A stretch of DNA of 64,000 bases from Ignavibacteriota bacterium. GTDB taxonomy: Bacteria > Bacteroidota > Ignavibacteria > Tepidaquicellales > Tepidaquicellaceae. The first letter of the stretch is position 1. Every line of letters begins with the position of its first letter. The stretch is from the NCBI GenBank assembly GCA_016218085.1, contig JACREY010000012.1, positions 1 through 64,000 on the forward strand. The letters are read 5' to 3'. Below, piece after piece: positions 36,481-44,611 of the stretch. The notes beneath the pieces were generated by a model. It saw nothing but the letters and a program-made list of their open reading frames with translations, had not been told where the DNA came from and searched no databases. The position numbers were made by a program, and so were the translations under genes.

Positions 36481-36580
36481 AAAGTATAAAGTAGAAAGCG
36501 GAAGGCAGAAAGCATAAAAAAAGAGATTGGGGAGTATCCTCAATCTCTTAATGCTTTATACTTTTTACTTTATTCCGCTT
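36467..36580. repeat. Inverted 14-bp word array with hairpin between convergent genes
   Basis: The 14-bp word AAAGTATAAAGTAG occurs at 36467-36480 (coding the end of the MATE protein) and 36481-36494, with a degraded third unit. The reverse complement (ATGCTTTATACTTTTTACTTTA) follows at 36550-36572. Between the arms sits the hairpin AAGAGATTG/CAATCTCTT (36521-36549). Confidence 0.85.
36521..36549. terminator. Bidirectional hairpin between MATE and DUF1573 genes
   Basis: A 9-bp perfect stem AAGAGATTG / CAATCTCTT with extra GGA/TCC pairing in the loop, between two convergent genes. A-rich sequence on the left and TTA on the right make it a plausible terminator for both, though the T tract is weak on the plus strand. 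Confidence 0.7.
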
Positions 36581-37027
36581 TTATTCTCCAGGGTCAACAA
36601 TTTCGCATTTTACTTTCAGGTCTTTCTGAGGAGTTTCCGGGTCATTCGAAAAAATGGAAATTATTTTTTCCTGATGTCCGCTTCTGCCTTGAGTGTTGAA
36701 GGTTATTTTTATCTCGCCGCTTTCATTCTTTTTGTATTCGGTTTTTTCGCCGACAGTTGCACCCGTACATCCGCAGGAAGTCTGTACTCTTTCAATTTTC
36801 AGTACTGCGCTGCCTTTATTCGTAAACCTGAAATTATACTGAAGTTCGGGACCTCTCGGAACATTTCCGAAGTCGTGCACTTCTTCCTTGAATACAATTT
36901 TAGGTGCTCTGAGCGAGGCGGTTAATTTTGAGTTTGTAAGAACAACAAACATCATTGCCGTTATTATTATCATTCCGATAATAAAATAGCTTGTTTTAGC
37001 TGTTTTTGTCTGAATAAAATTTTTCAT
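36581..37027 (-). CDS. DUF1573 protein, membrane-anchored
   Basis: 148 residues. One TM helix near 11-33 (TSYFIIGMIIITAMMFVVLTNS) precedes a DUF1573 immunoglobulin-like domain: VHDFGNVPRGPELQYNFRFTNKGSAVLKIERVQTSCGCTG ending GEIKITFNTQGRSGHQEKIISIFSNDP. The SCGCTG Cys pair is typical of the family. Function is not known; these domains are usually periplasmic. Last gene of the operon with DoxX-like and rhodanese-like genes. Confidence 0.9.
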   Translation of the reverse strand: MKNFIQTKTAKTSYFIIGMIIITAMMFVVLTNSKLTASLRAPKIVFKEEVHDFGNVPRGPELQYNFRFTNKGSAVLKIERVQTSCGCTGATVGEKTEYKKNESGEIKITFNTQGRSGHQEKIISIFSNDPETPQKDLKVKCEIVDPGE

Positions 37028-37042
37028 TTTTTATAAATCTCC

Positions 37043-37531
37043 TTACGTTGTTTGATTTTCAATTTGCGGCACCGGTTCGGCGTCCTTTTTCTTATCGCCA
37101 AAGAGATAAATAATCACCACACCTAATAACATCAGAATATCCTGAAAAATTCTCACAAGCAAATCCGTTTTAGAGGATGCTTCCTGGGTTGTGGAGGTGA
37201 ATCCGCAACCGCAGTCGATATTAAGTCCCCTGGCATATGCAGAGGTCAGCGCGATTATAAAGACTACCAGTGTCAGTCCTAATATAACAGAACTTCCCTT
37301 TTTATAAAATCCAAATATCAAAAATAATCCGGCAAATAATTCTATATAAGGCAGTGTTATTGCAATAATATTAATAACCTGCAGAGGAAGCATGTCGTAG
37401 TTTTTTATTGCTTTGGCAAACTCCTCCGGATTTACAAGCTTATTCCATGCAACATATACATATATACCGCCGATAATAAGTCTTAATAAAATCTGTAAAT
37501 ATTTATTTGATAAAATTTCTTTCATTTTCAT
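37043..37531 (-). CDS. DoxX/MauE-like four-TM membrane protein
   Basis: 162 residues with four TM helices and a C-terminal charged tail. It resembles the DoxX/MauE family: LRLIIGGIYVYVAWNKLVNPEEFAKAIKNY near the start, ITLPYIELFAGLFLIFGF in the middle. The third loop carries LNIDCGCGFTST with a CxC pair, as in MauE-like proteins with a thiol site. Such proteins couple quinone or thiol redox at the membrane. Together with the neighbouring rhodanese and DUF1573 genes it suggests a sulphur or thiol redox unit. Confidence 0.88.
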   Translation of the reverse strand: MKMKEILSNKYLQILLRLIIGGIYVYVAWNKLVNPEEFAKAIKNYDMLPLQVINIIAITLPYIELFAGLFLIFGFYKKGSSVILGLTLVVFIIALTSAYARGLNIDCGCGFTSTTQEASSKTDLLVRIFQDILMLLGVVIIYLFGDKKKDAEPVPQIENQTT

Positions 37532-37536
37532 TTAAT

Positions 37537-38106
37537 TTATTTTTCAACCGGGTAACCCGAGTGCTCCCACTCACCATATCCGCCGATATAGATATTGACG
37601 CTGTTGAATCCGAGTCTTGCAATATCGTAAGCAAGATCAATGCTGATTTCGCAGTCACCGCCCTTGCAGTAGCAGACAATGATACCGTTTTTATTAAGCC
37701 CTTTCAGCATTTCTGTTTTTTCTTCCTTTGTTTTATTATGAAAAACATCATAAGGAATATTGATTGCGCCTTTAATTCGGCCCTGTGCAAATTCTTCGGG
37801 TGTTCTTGCATCAATAAAAAGTGCTTTTTTATGATAAAGAATCTTTGCAAAGTCCAGCTTGATATTCTGCGGGTCAACAAAGCCGTCTTTGTTGAGTCGC
37901 GGGTTTTTTATAAGGGACTTTGTATTTTCCGTTGTGTCATAGGGATTATTAAGAAACTCTTCTTTAAGCTTGTCGCTCTGCTCTGTTGAGTATTTTGACA
38001 TATCCATTACGAGCGGAATGCCTTTGGGGTTAATCCAGTTAACAAGAAACGCCACGGCAATGCTTAAAACGGTAATTATTAATATTTGTTTAAATATTTT
38101 AGCCAT
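37537..38106 (-). CDS. Membrane-anchored rhodanese-domain protein
   Basis: 189 residues from the ATG at 38106; an upstream TTG frame to 38145 adds 13 unlikely residues. One TM helix at the start (IFKQILIITVLSIAVAFLVNWI) holds a periplasmic rhodanese domain: ALFIDARTPEEFAQGRIKGAINIPYDVF and GIIVCYCKGGDCEISIDLAYDIARLGF. The active-site cysteine is in CYCKGGDC, a loop with three cysteines. Likely moves sulphur or reads the redox state outside the cytoplasm. It starts a three-gene operon. Confidence 0.88.
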   Translation of the reverse strand: MAKIFKQILIITVLSIAVAFLVNWINPKGIPLVMDMSKYSTEQSDKLKEEFLNNPYDTTENTKSLIKNPRLNKDGFVDPQNIKLDFAKILYHKKALFIDARTPEEFAQGRIKGAINIPYDVFHNKTKEEKTEMLKGLNKNGIIVCYCKGGDCEISIDLAYDIARLGFNSVNIYIGGYGEWEHSGYPVEK

Positions 38107-38444
38107 ACATAAAATTATAAAAAAATGCATCCTTAAAAAACACAAAAAAAAATATCCAAAGAGCAGTTTGTAAAGTTTATAAAGTTTATAAAGTTTATAA
38201 AGTAAGAACGGAGAGCAAGAGCTTTCACCACTGAGGCATCAGCCACGGCGGATCTCCAACACGGGCACTAAGTTTTTTGAGGGTAAGAGCTGAGAGTATT
38301 TGCCACAGATTACGCAGATTAAACGGATTTCCACTTCCGCCACGGCGGGCTCCCCGGCGACTCTTTGAGGCTCAAAGAGCGAGAGCTATGCACACGGAAA
38401 GAGCGGAAACCCCGAAGGGGTGAAATATTCCGGTTTTATTTACA

Positions 38445-38483
38445 CGGGAGTCCTCCGATACAAATCATCGGAGAGACTCCCCG
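38445..38483. repeat. GAGTC-CCGAT hairpin repeat, copy 3 (inverted)
   Basis: Reverse-complement relative to copies 1 and 2. Its neighbour GGAAACCCCGAAGGGGTGAAATATT (about 38405-38429) matches, inverted, the block that follows copy 2 at 27095-27120, so a longer unit of about 90 bp is shared between the two sites 11 kb apart. Confidence 0.85.
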
Positions 38484-38661
38484 CGACAGCGGAAAGAACG
38501 AGATCCCCGCCTAAAACATGCGCAGATGACAACGGGTTGGGGAGCAAGAGCGTCTCACCATCCACCCAGGCGGACGCCCACCTATGCTGGTCTTCGACAA
38601 AAAGTACGCTAAGGCATCCGCCACGGCATATTTATGACACGGGTACTAAGATTTTATTTTG

Positions 38662-38687
38662 CGTTACCAAGCCGGAGCTTGGTAACG
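38662..38687. repeat. REP-like hairpin, copy F (diverged)
   Basis: Arms CGTTACCAAG and CTTGGTAACG around CCGGAG. It shares layout with the transposase-linked hairpins but has TTACC in place of TTCCC, so it may be a sister family. Confidence 0.7.
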
Positions 38688-38720
38688 AGGTAATAGATTT
38701 TTTATAATTTTTTATTCGTG

Positions 38721-38759
38721 CGGGAGTCCATCGATACAAATCATCGGAGAGACTCCCCG
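38721..38759. repeat. GAGTC-CCGAT hairpin repeat, copy 4 (inverted)
   Basis: Same 39-bp palindrome as copy 3 with a few changes (TCCATCGAT in place of TCCTCCGAT). Confidence 0.8.
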
Positions 38760-39043
38760 TGACAGCGGAGAAGAAGAGCTAAAAGCGTCTCACCACTAAG
38801 GGGACTTAGAATACTAAGATTCCTTAATGTTAAGAGCGAAGAGCATGAGCGAGACCCCTGCATAAGGCTTGCAGGGGTGACAGGGGGGATGGAGAGTGGA
38901 GAGCATTTCATGAAGGCACACGATGGTTTCATGAAGTTGCACGAAGGCATATGAAATTTCACAGAGTTTCACGGAGCAGCACAGAGAAGACACATAACAT
39001 GTCTCTCTGCGCATTTTCCGTGTTTCTTCGTGGCAGAAGATTT

Positions 39044-40264
39044 TTATACAGCTAAACCAAGTCTTATAATCGATTCCCCGTATTTGTATTTCAGTTTATC
39101 CATTTCGCGGTAGGGGAAATTTATTTTCTTGTCGAAGAGCTCGAGGTTTTCCCTGCGCGGGTCGGCGTGCAGGTCGAACACGGTCATTCCGAACATTCTT
39201 GCCTTGTGTTTTTCGCTGGGACGGGGGAAGCGCCTGAAAAGTCGGAGCGCTGTTTCGAATATTTCCCTGTCGTCGTTTGTAGGCTGCTTCAGCCGCGCAT
39301 CGTATCCCGCATATTTTAAATTGTCATACCTGATTACGAGATAGAGGTGTCCGGCTACAAGCTCTTTATCACGCAGTTTGCGGCAGACATATTCGCCCAC
39401 ACGGCGGATTTCTTTTTTGATGTCTTCTTCCGTATAGATGTTGTGTTGCATTGTGTGGTGGTGGTTCAGGCATTTTTCCTTTGCGGTTTTTTTGAAAATT
39501 CCCGATGTATCTTCTCCGCGCGCCATTTTCTGAAAGACTATTCCGTTAATTCCGAATTCTTTTCTCAGCGCTGCGGGATTCGCCTTTGCAAGGTCGCCGA
39601 GCGTGAGTATATTCAGTGCGCCGAGCCGCCGCTCTATGCGATGTCCGATTCCCCATAGTTTTTTCGTGCGCATCGGGTAGATTACGGATTCCCTGTCCTG
39701 CTGTGTTACCACGGAAAGCCCGTCCGGTTTCTGAAACTTCGTTGCCATTTTAGCATAGCTTTTATTATATGAGAGGCCTATCGAGCAGGTGAGGTCTTCG
39801 AGGTCGCGGACTTTCTGCTTGATTTTTTCCCCGACTTCACGCGCCTGGTCGAAGTTTTTGACTATCGGTGTTATGTCAACGAAGACTTCATCCACGCTGT
39901 ACTGTTCGATGCAGTCATCGGGTACGAATGTTTTCAGTCCGCGCATAAGGCTTTGTGTTACGCTTTCGTATTTCGGTCCGTAGCACGGCACGGAGATAAG
40001 CTGGGGGCAGATTCTTTTTGCTTCCCAGGCGCTCATTCCCGTTTCGATTCCGAATGCGCGGGCTTCGTATGAAGCCGTCATCACGATTCCTTTTTCGCCT
40101 GTGGTACTGCCGACTGAGACAGGTCTGCCGCGGAGATTAGGATTATCGCGCTGCTCCACCTGCGCGAAGAATGCATCGAAGTCCAGGTGAATGAAGAAGC
40201 GGTTTTTGAGCTCGGTGATTTTCAGGTTGAAATCCTTAAAATGCGGGAAGGAGTACAGGGGCAT
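39044..40264 (-). CDS. dinB: DNA polymerase IV (Y family)
   Basis: 406 residues from the ATG at 40264, which has an AGGCGGG sequence 8 bp upstream; another ATG at 40342 and a longer open frame exist but have no such site. Y-family motifs: IHLDFDAFFAQVEQRDNP, the catalytic palm, then SYEARAFGIETGMSAWEAKRICP, and CIEQYSVDEVFVDI with the second acidic pair. A thumb HhH (LWGIGHRIERRLGALNI) and a little-finger region follow. It copies damaged DNA with low fidelity. The C-terminus continues past the usual little finger (DLHADPRRENLELFDKK). Confidence 0.93.
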   Translation of the reverse strand: MPLYSFPHFKDFNLKITELKNRFFIHLDFDAFFAQVEQRDNPNLRGRPVSVGSTTGEKGIVMTASYEARAFGIETGMSAWEAKRICPQLISVPCYGPKYESVTQSLMRGLKTFVPDDCIEQYSVDEVFVDITPIVKNFDQAREVGEKIKQKVRDLEDLTCSIGLSYNKSYAKMATKFQKPDGLSVVTQQDRESVIYPMRTKKLWGIGHRIERRLGALNILTLGDLAKANPAALRKEFGINGIVFQKMARGEDTSGIFKKTAKEKCLNHHHTMQHNIYTEEDIKKEIRRVGEYVCRKLRDKELVAGHLYLVIRYDNLKYAGYDARLKQPTNDDREIFETALRLFRRFPRPSEKHKARMFGMTVFDLHADPRRENLELFDKKINFPYREMDKLKYKYGESIIRLGLAV

Positions 40265-40404
40265 CAGTCTTACCCGCCTGAAGATGTCCGGCAGACCGTC
40301 CTCCTTCCGTTGTATAAAGAAAAAAGAGCTTAGTTTATCCATATAAATACCATATATATTTATGGCAATAATAATATATGGGAATTTAAAAGTCAAGTTC
40401 ATTA

Positions 40405-40566
40405 AAAAGTAGTTAGTAGATAGTAGTTAGTAGTCAGTAGAAAAGCTAAGCGTTTTCTTGCTGTTTTACGATGAACCCAACGAATCTTTGTCCTTATTCA
40501 CGGTTCACGATTGACTGCTCTTTCCGTTCTTGTGCTAACTACTATCTACTAACTACTAACTACTTC
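40405..40566. repeat. Large inverted word array upstream of the TrmB-like gene
   Basis: Left arm: GTAGTTAGTAGATAGTAGTTAGTAG; right arm: CTAACTACTATCTACTAACTACTAACTACTTC. Each is a run of GTAGTTAGTA-type words, reverse-complementary across about 90 bp. The spacer holds TTCACGGTTCACGATTGACTGCTCTTT, whose reverse complement matches the array at 48227. Lies in the divergent promoter region of dinB and the regulator. Confidence 0.85.
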
Positions 40567-40638
40567 TTCTTATTTAGTCCTTGATATTTACTAAAATTAC
40601 TTATAATTTGTAGTAGATTAAGTCTACAACATTTTAAA

Positions 40639-41487
40639 ATGAATGAGCTTATATCCAGATTAAAGACCCTCGGATTCACGGAATACGAATCGCGAATCTT
40701 TCTCGCCCTTCTGCAGGGGCATCTTATGTCTGCGACCGAAATTGCAGAATCCGCCAAAATCCGCCGCACGGATGTTTACAACGTACTCAAGTCATTTGTC
40801 GAAAAGGGCTACTGCAACGAAATCGAAACGAACACAATCCTCAAATATGAAATGATTGACCCCGACGTGGTTCTGGATAAAATCGAGCTTAAAATTCAAA
40901 ACGAAAGGGACAGGCAGATTGCTACATTTAAAGACACGTTTAAGGAATTAAAACCCCTCTACCGCTCGAAGGAAAACGAACGGGATAAAATCTCCAACAT
41001 CGAGCTTATACGCGGTTACAACCAGCACCGCGAGGAGAAATTCGTAAAACTGCTTAAGGGTGCAAAAAAAGAAATTCTGTTTATGATTCGCCTCGAAATG
41101 TACATTTCGGATGAAGTGGATAAGACTGCGGAGAAATTCATAAAGAGCGGTGGAGTAATCAAATCAATATATGAAGTCGGTACGAATTTCAAAGTAAAGA
41201 AAGACGGAAAATGGACGGACGGCAGCACAGCCGACCTGATAAAGATATTCTCGAAGTTCGAAAAATACGGTGAGCAGGTAAAGCTCAGCCGCTCGAAGAT
41301 TCCGAATTTCACTGTATTCGACCGCGAAACGGTTTTCGTGAACATAGTTGATAAATCCGTCCCGCGTTACAACGAAGCCGATATAATAGTAAAAAACAAG
41401 GACTATGCAGAAAGTATGACGGAGGTCTTCGATACTTTCTGGGAGAAATCATACACCTTAAAGGAGTATAAGAAAATTAAAAGTTAA
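40639..41487 (+). CDS. TrmB-family transcriptional regulator
   Basis: 282 residues. The N-terminal winged helix is of TrmB type: LISRLKTLGFTEYESRIFLALLQGHLMSATEIAESAKIRRTDVYNVLKSFVEKGY. A coiled linker near 90-120 leads to a phospholipase-D-like sensor domain (LKGAKKEILFMIRLEMYISDEV, FTVFDRETVFVNI). TrmB-type regulators bind sugars or other small molecules in such domains. It is 4 bp before three cargo genes in the same direction and may control them. The ligand is not known. Confidence 0.88.
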   Translation: MNELISRLKTLGFTEYESRIFLALLQGHLMSATEIAESAKIRRTDVYNVLKSFVEKGYCNEIETNTILKYEMIDPDVVLDKIELKIQNERDRQIATFKDTFKELKPLYRSKENERDKISNIELIRGYNQHREEKFVKLLKGAKKEILFMIRLEMYISDEVDKTAEKFIKSGGVIKSIYEVGTNFKVKKDGKWTDGSTADLIKIFSKFEKYGEQVKLSRSKIPNFTVFDRETVFVNIVDKSVPRYNEADIIVKNKDYAESMTEVFDTFWEKSYTLKEYKKIKS

Positions 41488-41491
41488 TTTT

Positions 41492-43381
41492 ATGAGAAAG
41501 CTATTTTTATTGCTGATAATTTTGTTGAGTTTTGCACGGACATCTTATCCGCAGGTTTGGGAACCTTTTGCAATCGGTTTAGATAACAGGGTAAATGCTT
41601 TAACGGTTTACGGAAATGAATTAATTGCAGGAGGGTGGTTTACCATAACTTCAGGTAAAGATATTTGCAGGGTGGGAAGATGGACAGGAACAAACTGGTC
41701 ACCTGTCGGTAGCTTGAGCCATTTAATAACTTCACTCTGTGAATACAAAGGCGCATTATATTCCGGAAGTGACTTCGGAATATTGAAGTGGAACGGAACA
41801 ACGTGGCTGACTCCCGGTTTGGGAGTGGATAACTCTGTTTATGCGCTCAAAGTATATAACAACGAGTTAATAGTTGGCGGAAATTTTATTATGGCGGGAT
41901 CTACCGCTTCAAATAATATTTCAAGATGGAATGACACTGCCTGGTCTCCGCTTGGCGCCGGGACCAGTGGTACCGTTTATGCGCTTACAGTTTTCAACAA
42001 TGAATTAGTTGTCGGAGGTAAATTTTCTGGCCCGGGAAACAATATAGCAAAATGGGACGGAACAACCTGGTCATACCTTAGCAGCGGTGTTAACGATACT
42101 GTTTTTGCTCTGACTGAGTATAATGGAAACTTAATTGCAGGAGGAAGTTTTTTTACAGCCGGAGGCACCACCGCAAACAGAATTGCAAAGTGGAACGGAA
42201 CAAACTGGTCTTCTGTTGACTTTGGAATTACAGGTGTTTCGGTGTATGCCCTCACAACCCTTAATAACCAGTTAATTGCAGGCGGGAATTTCACGATGGC
42301 AGGAGGCTTTTCTGTCAATAACATTGCAAAATGGAGCGGAATGTCCTGGTCCACTCTCGGTAGTGGAATGAGTAATGCAGTCAGAAGTTTAACAATTTAT
42401 AACAATGAGCTCATTGCCGGAGGAGACTTCATAACAGCCGGAGGTGTTACCGTTAACCGTATAGCAAAATGGAAAACCAATTTCACAATATCGGGATATG
42501 CCCGCTACGCAGATAATAACCTGCCGGCGACAAACGGTAGTGTAAAAGTCATCAAAGTTGACAGGAATACAGGAAATATTATTATTTATGATTCAACACA
42601 AATCAACCCTGATGGAAGTTATACTTTGACCAAAGTTCCGCAGGACTCTGTTGATATTGGTGTTTATCCGAACTCATCAACTCAAAACGACTGGGTAATG
42701 ACTTATTACCCCTCGACCATATACTGGCAGAATGCTGTAACCCTTTATCCGACAGGAAATCTTACGAATATTAACATCGGAGTATTCAGGTTATTTGCGG
42801 TTACATCAGCCAACTCCGTTAACGGAAAAGTAAGAAGTATTAATCCCTCCGGAAACCTGAAGGATGCAATACTCTATGCAAAAATCGGAAATTCGTTTGT
42901 AAGAAGCACTACATCGGATGCAAACGGAGTATATCACCTTGTATCGCTTCCTACAGGTACGATGAAGATAATTGTTAACAGGATGGGATATTCAGGCGAC
43001 AGTACGAATGTTACCCTTACACCGACAAGCAATATTGATTCGGTGAATTTTGTCCTGAGCAGGATTACTATCGGTATAAGGAAAATCGAAAACACTATCC
43101 CTACGGAATACAAGCTGTTTCAGAACTATCCCAATCCGTTTAATCCAACAACAAATATCAAATATTCCATTCCGTCAAACGTGAATCGTCAATCGTCAAA
43201 TGTAAAACTTGTTGTATTTGATATTCTTGGTAAAGTAGTTGCAACACTTGTAAACGAAAATCAGTCACCGGGGGTTTATGAAGTCTCATTCAACGCAGGC
43301 AGTCTGCCGTCGGGTGTGTATTTTTATAAGCTGACGGCGGGGGATTATACGGAAGTAAAAAAATTGGTTCTGCTTAAATAG
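41492..43381 (+). CDS. Secreted type IX cargo protein with delta-60-like repeats
   Basis: 629 residues. Signal peptide ends near residue 21 (SYPQ). Residues ~25-330 are six to eight repeats with NELIAGGNFTMAGG and IAKWNGTNWSSV phrases, a propeller-like arrangement. Two carboxypeptidase-regulatory-like Ig domains follow (ISGYARYADNNLPATNGSVKVIKVDRNTGNI near 332; VNGKVRSINPSGNLKDAILYAK near 445). The C-terminus is a sorting domain (FQNYPNPFNPTTNIKYSIP, VVFDILGKVVATLVNEN, GVYFYKL, VKKLVLLK). First of three adjacent cargo genes. An unusual NVNRQSSNVKL insert sits in the sorting domain. Confidence 0.9.
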   Translation: MRKLFLLLIILLSFARTSYPQVWEPFAIGLDNRVNALTVYGNELIAGGWFTITSGKDICRVGRWTGTNWSPVGSLSHLITSLCEYKGALYSGSDFGILKWNGTTWLTPGLGVDNSVYALKVYNNELIVGGNFIMAGSTASNNISRWNDTAWSPLGAGTSGTVYALTVFNNELVVGGKFSGPGNNIAKWDGTTWSYLSSGVNDTVFALTEYNGNLIAGGSFFTAGGTTANRIAKWNGTNWSSVDFGITGVSVYALTTLNNQLIAGGNFTMAGGFSVNNIAKWSGMSWSTLGSGMSNAVRSLTIYNNELIAGGDFITAGGVTVNRIAKWKTNFTISGYARYADNNLPATNGSVKVIKVDRNTGNIIIYDSTQINPDGSYTLTKVPQDSVDIGVYPNSSTQNDWVMTYYPSTIYWQNAVTLYPTGNLTNINIGVFRLFAVTSANSVNGKVRSINPSGNLKDAILYAKIGNSFVRSTTSDANGVYHLVSLPTGTMKIIVNRMGYSGDSTNVTLTPTSNIDSVNFVLSRITIGIRKIENTIPTEYKLFQNYPNPFNPTTNIKYSIPSNVNRQSSNVKLVVFDILGKVVATLVNENQSPGVYEVSFNAGSLPSGVYFYKLTAGDYTEVKKLVLLK

Positions 43382-43392
43382 CATATTATTTC

Positions 43393-44598
43393 ATGAAAAA
43401 AGTAATCGCATTACTCGCTTTTGCCTTTTTTACTGCAAATTGTTTCTCTCAGTGGGAACAAAAATCAAACGGTATGGGAACAAATAAAATTGTCTGGTCC
43501 ATGGCAGCAAGCGGAAATAATATTTTTGCCGGTACAAGCAATGGGATTTATCTGTCGACAAACAACGGTGATAATTGGACAATTTCCTTAAACGGTCAAT
43601 CCGGGAATTCAATGTTTATAAACGGGAGCAATTTTTGGCTTGGTACAGACCACGGAGTTTTTTTGTCTACTAACCTTGGTACAAACTGGGTTCAAACGGG
43701 TTTAACCACAGGTAGTGTATGGGAACTTACAGTTAAAGATAATTATATTTTTGTAGGGACATCAGGTTCTGGTATATATATCTCTTCGAATAATGGTGTA
43801 AATTGGACACATACTGTTCCAGATCTTTTTATTAGTTCTTTGGCAGTTTCCGGAAATTATATTTTTGCAGGTAATTGGGCTTATCCTATTGTTTATGTTT
43901 CAACTGACAATGGTCTTAACTGGATACCGAGACAAACAGGCGGGATCGGAACCGACGTTATACTTGCGTTGCTGATTAAGGATAATATTTTGTTTGCAGG
44001 AGTAGATAATTCAGGAATATTTCAGTCAACAAATAATGGTTTAAATTGGAGTCACAGTGTTTTGAATCACGGGGGGATTTGCTGTTATTCCGTAAAAGAT
44101 AATTATATATTTGCAGGTGATTTCCTGACTAATGAATTATACATGACATCTAATAACGGAATAACCTGGATACCAAAAGGACGGGGAATAGGTAGTTCGC
44201 TTTCCGTTTGGTCTTTAACCATAAACAATCAATACATATTTGCAGGAACAGATTCGTCTGTATGGAGGCGTCCGTATTCGGAAGTTATTGGAATCAATAA
44301 TATAAGCTCTTTTGTTCCTGAAGAATTTGAGTTGTATCAGAACTATCCGAATCCGTTTAATCCAACAACAAATATCAAATATTCCATTCCGTCAAACGTG
44401 AATCGTCAATCGTCAAATGTAAAACTTGTTGTATTTGATATTCTTGGTAAAGTAGTTGCAACATTTGTAAATGAAAAACAGTCACCGGGGGTGTATGAAG
44501 TTACATTCGATGGAAGTGCTCTTCCGTCGGGGATTTATTTTTATGTTTTAACTTCAGGAGAATTTGAAGTAACAAAAAAATTGGTACTTATAAAATAA
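43393..44598 (+). CDS. Secreted type IX cargo protein with propeller repeats
   Basis: 401 residues. Signal peptide (MKKVIALLAFAFFTANCFSQ), then about six propeller blades of the Ycf48 type (IYLSTNNGDNWTIS, VFLSTNLGTNWVQT, IYISSNNGVNWTHT, VYVSTDNGLNWIP). A type IX sorting domain ends it and carries the same NVNRQSSNVKL insert as the gene upstream. Starts 11 bp after it. Between the two sorting domains 114 bp are identical (43133-43246 and 44350-44463). Confidence 0.9.
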   Translation: MKKVIALLAFAFFTANCFSQWEQKSNGMGTNKIVWSMAASGNNIFAGTSNGIYLSTNNGDNWTISLNGQSGNSMFINGSNFWLGTDHGVFLSTNLGTNWVQTGLTTGSVWELTVKDNYIFVGTSGSGIYISSNNGVNWTHTVPDLFISSLAVSGNYIFAGNWAYPIVYVSTDNGLNWIPRQTGGIGTDVILALLIKDNILFAGVDNSGIFQSTNNGLNWSHSVLNHGGICCYSVKDNYIFAGDFLTNELYMTSNNGITWIPKGRGIGSSLSVWSLTINNQYIFAGTDSSVWRRPYSEVIGINNISSFVPEEFELYQNYPNPFNPTTNIKYSIPSNVNRQSSNVKLVVFDILGKVVATFVNEKQSPGVYEVTFDGSALPSGIYFYVLTSGEFEVTKKLVLIK

Positions 44599-44611
44599 TT
44601 AATTACATTTT

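Larger units (their letters stand above)
38107..39043. repeat. Second repeat field, no gene
   Basis: About 940 bp without a convincing gene. It contains tandem TTTATAAAG words (about 38170-38205), two 29-bp insertions into a CTTAGTGCC-type word, two GAGTC-CCGAT hairpins (38445, 38721), the hairpin at 38662, and word repeats such as CACAGAGTTTCACGGAG near 38960. The 73- and 95-codon ORFs here run through repeats. Confidence 0.85.

Noticed and set aside
38420-38962. ORFs of 95 and 73 codons in the repeat field
   Set aside because: They read through hairpin and word repeats and would not be conserved.
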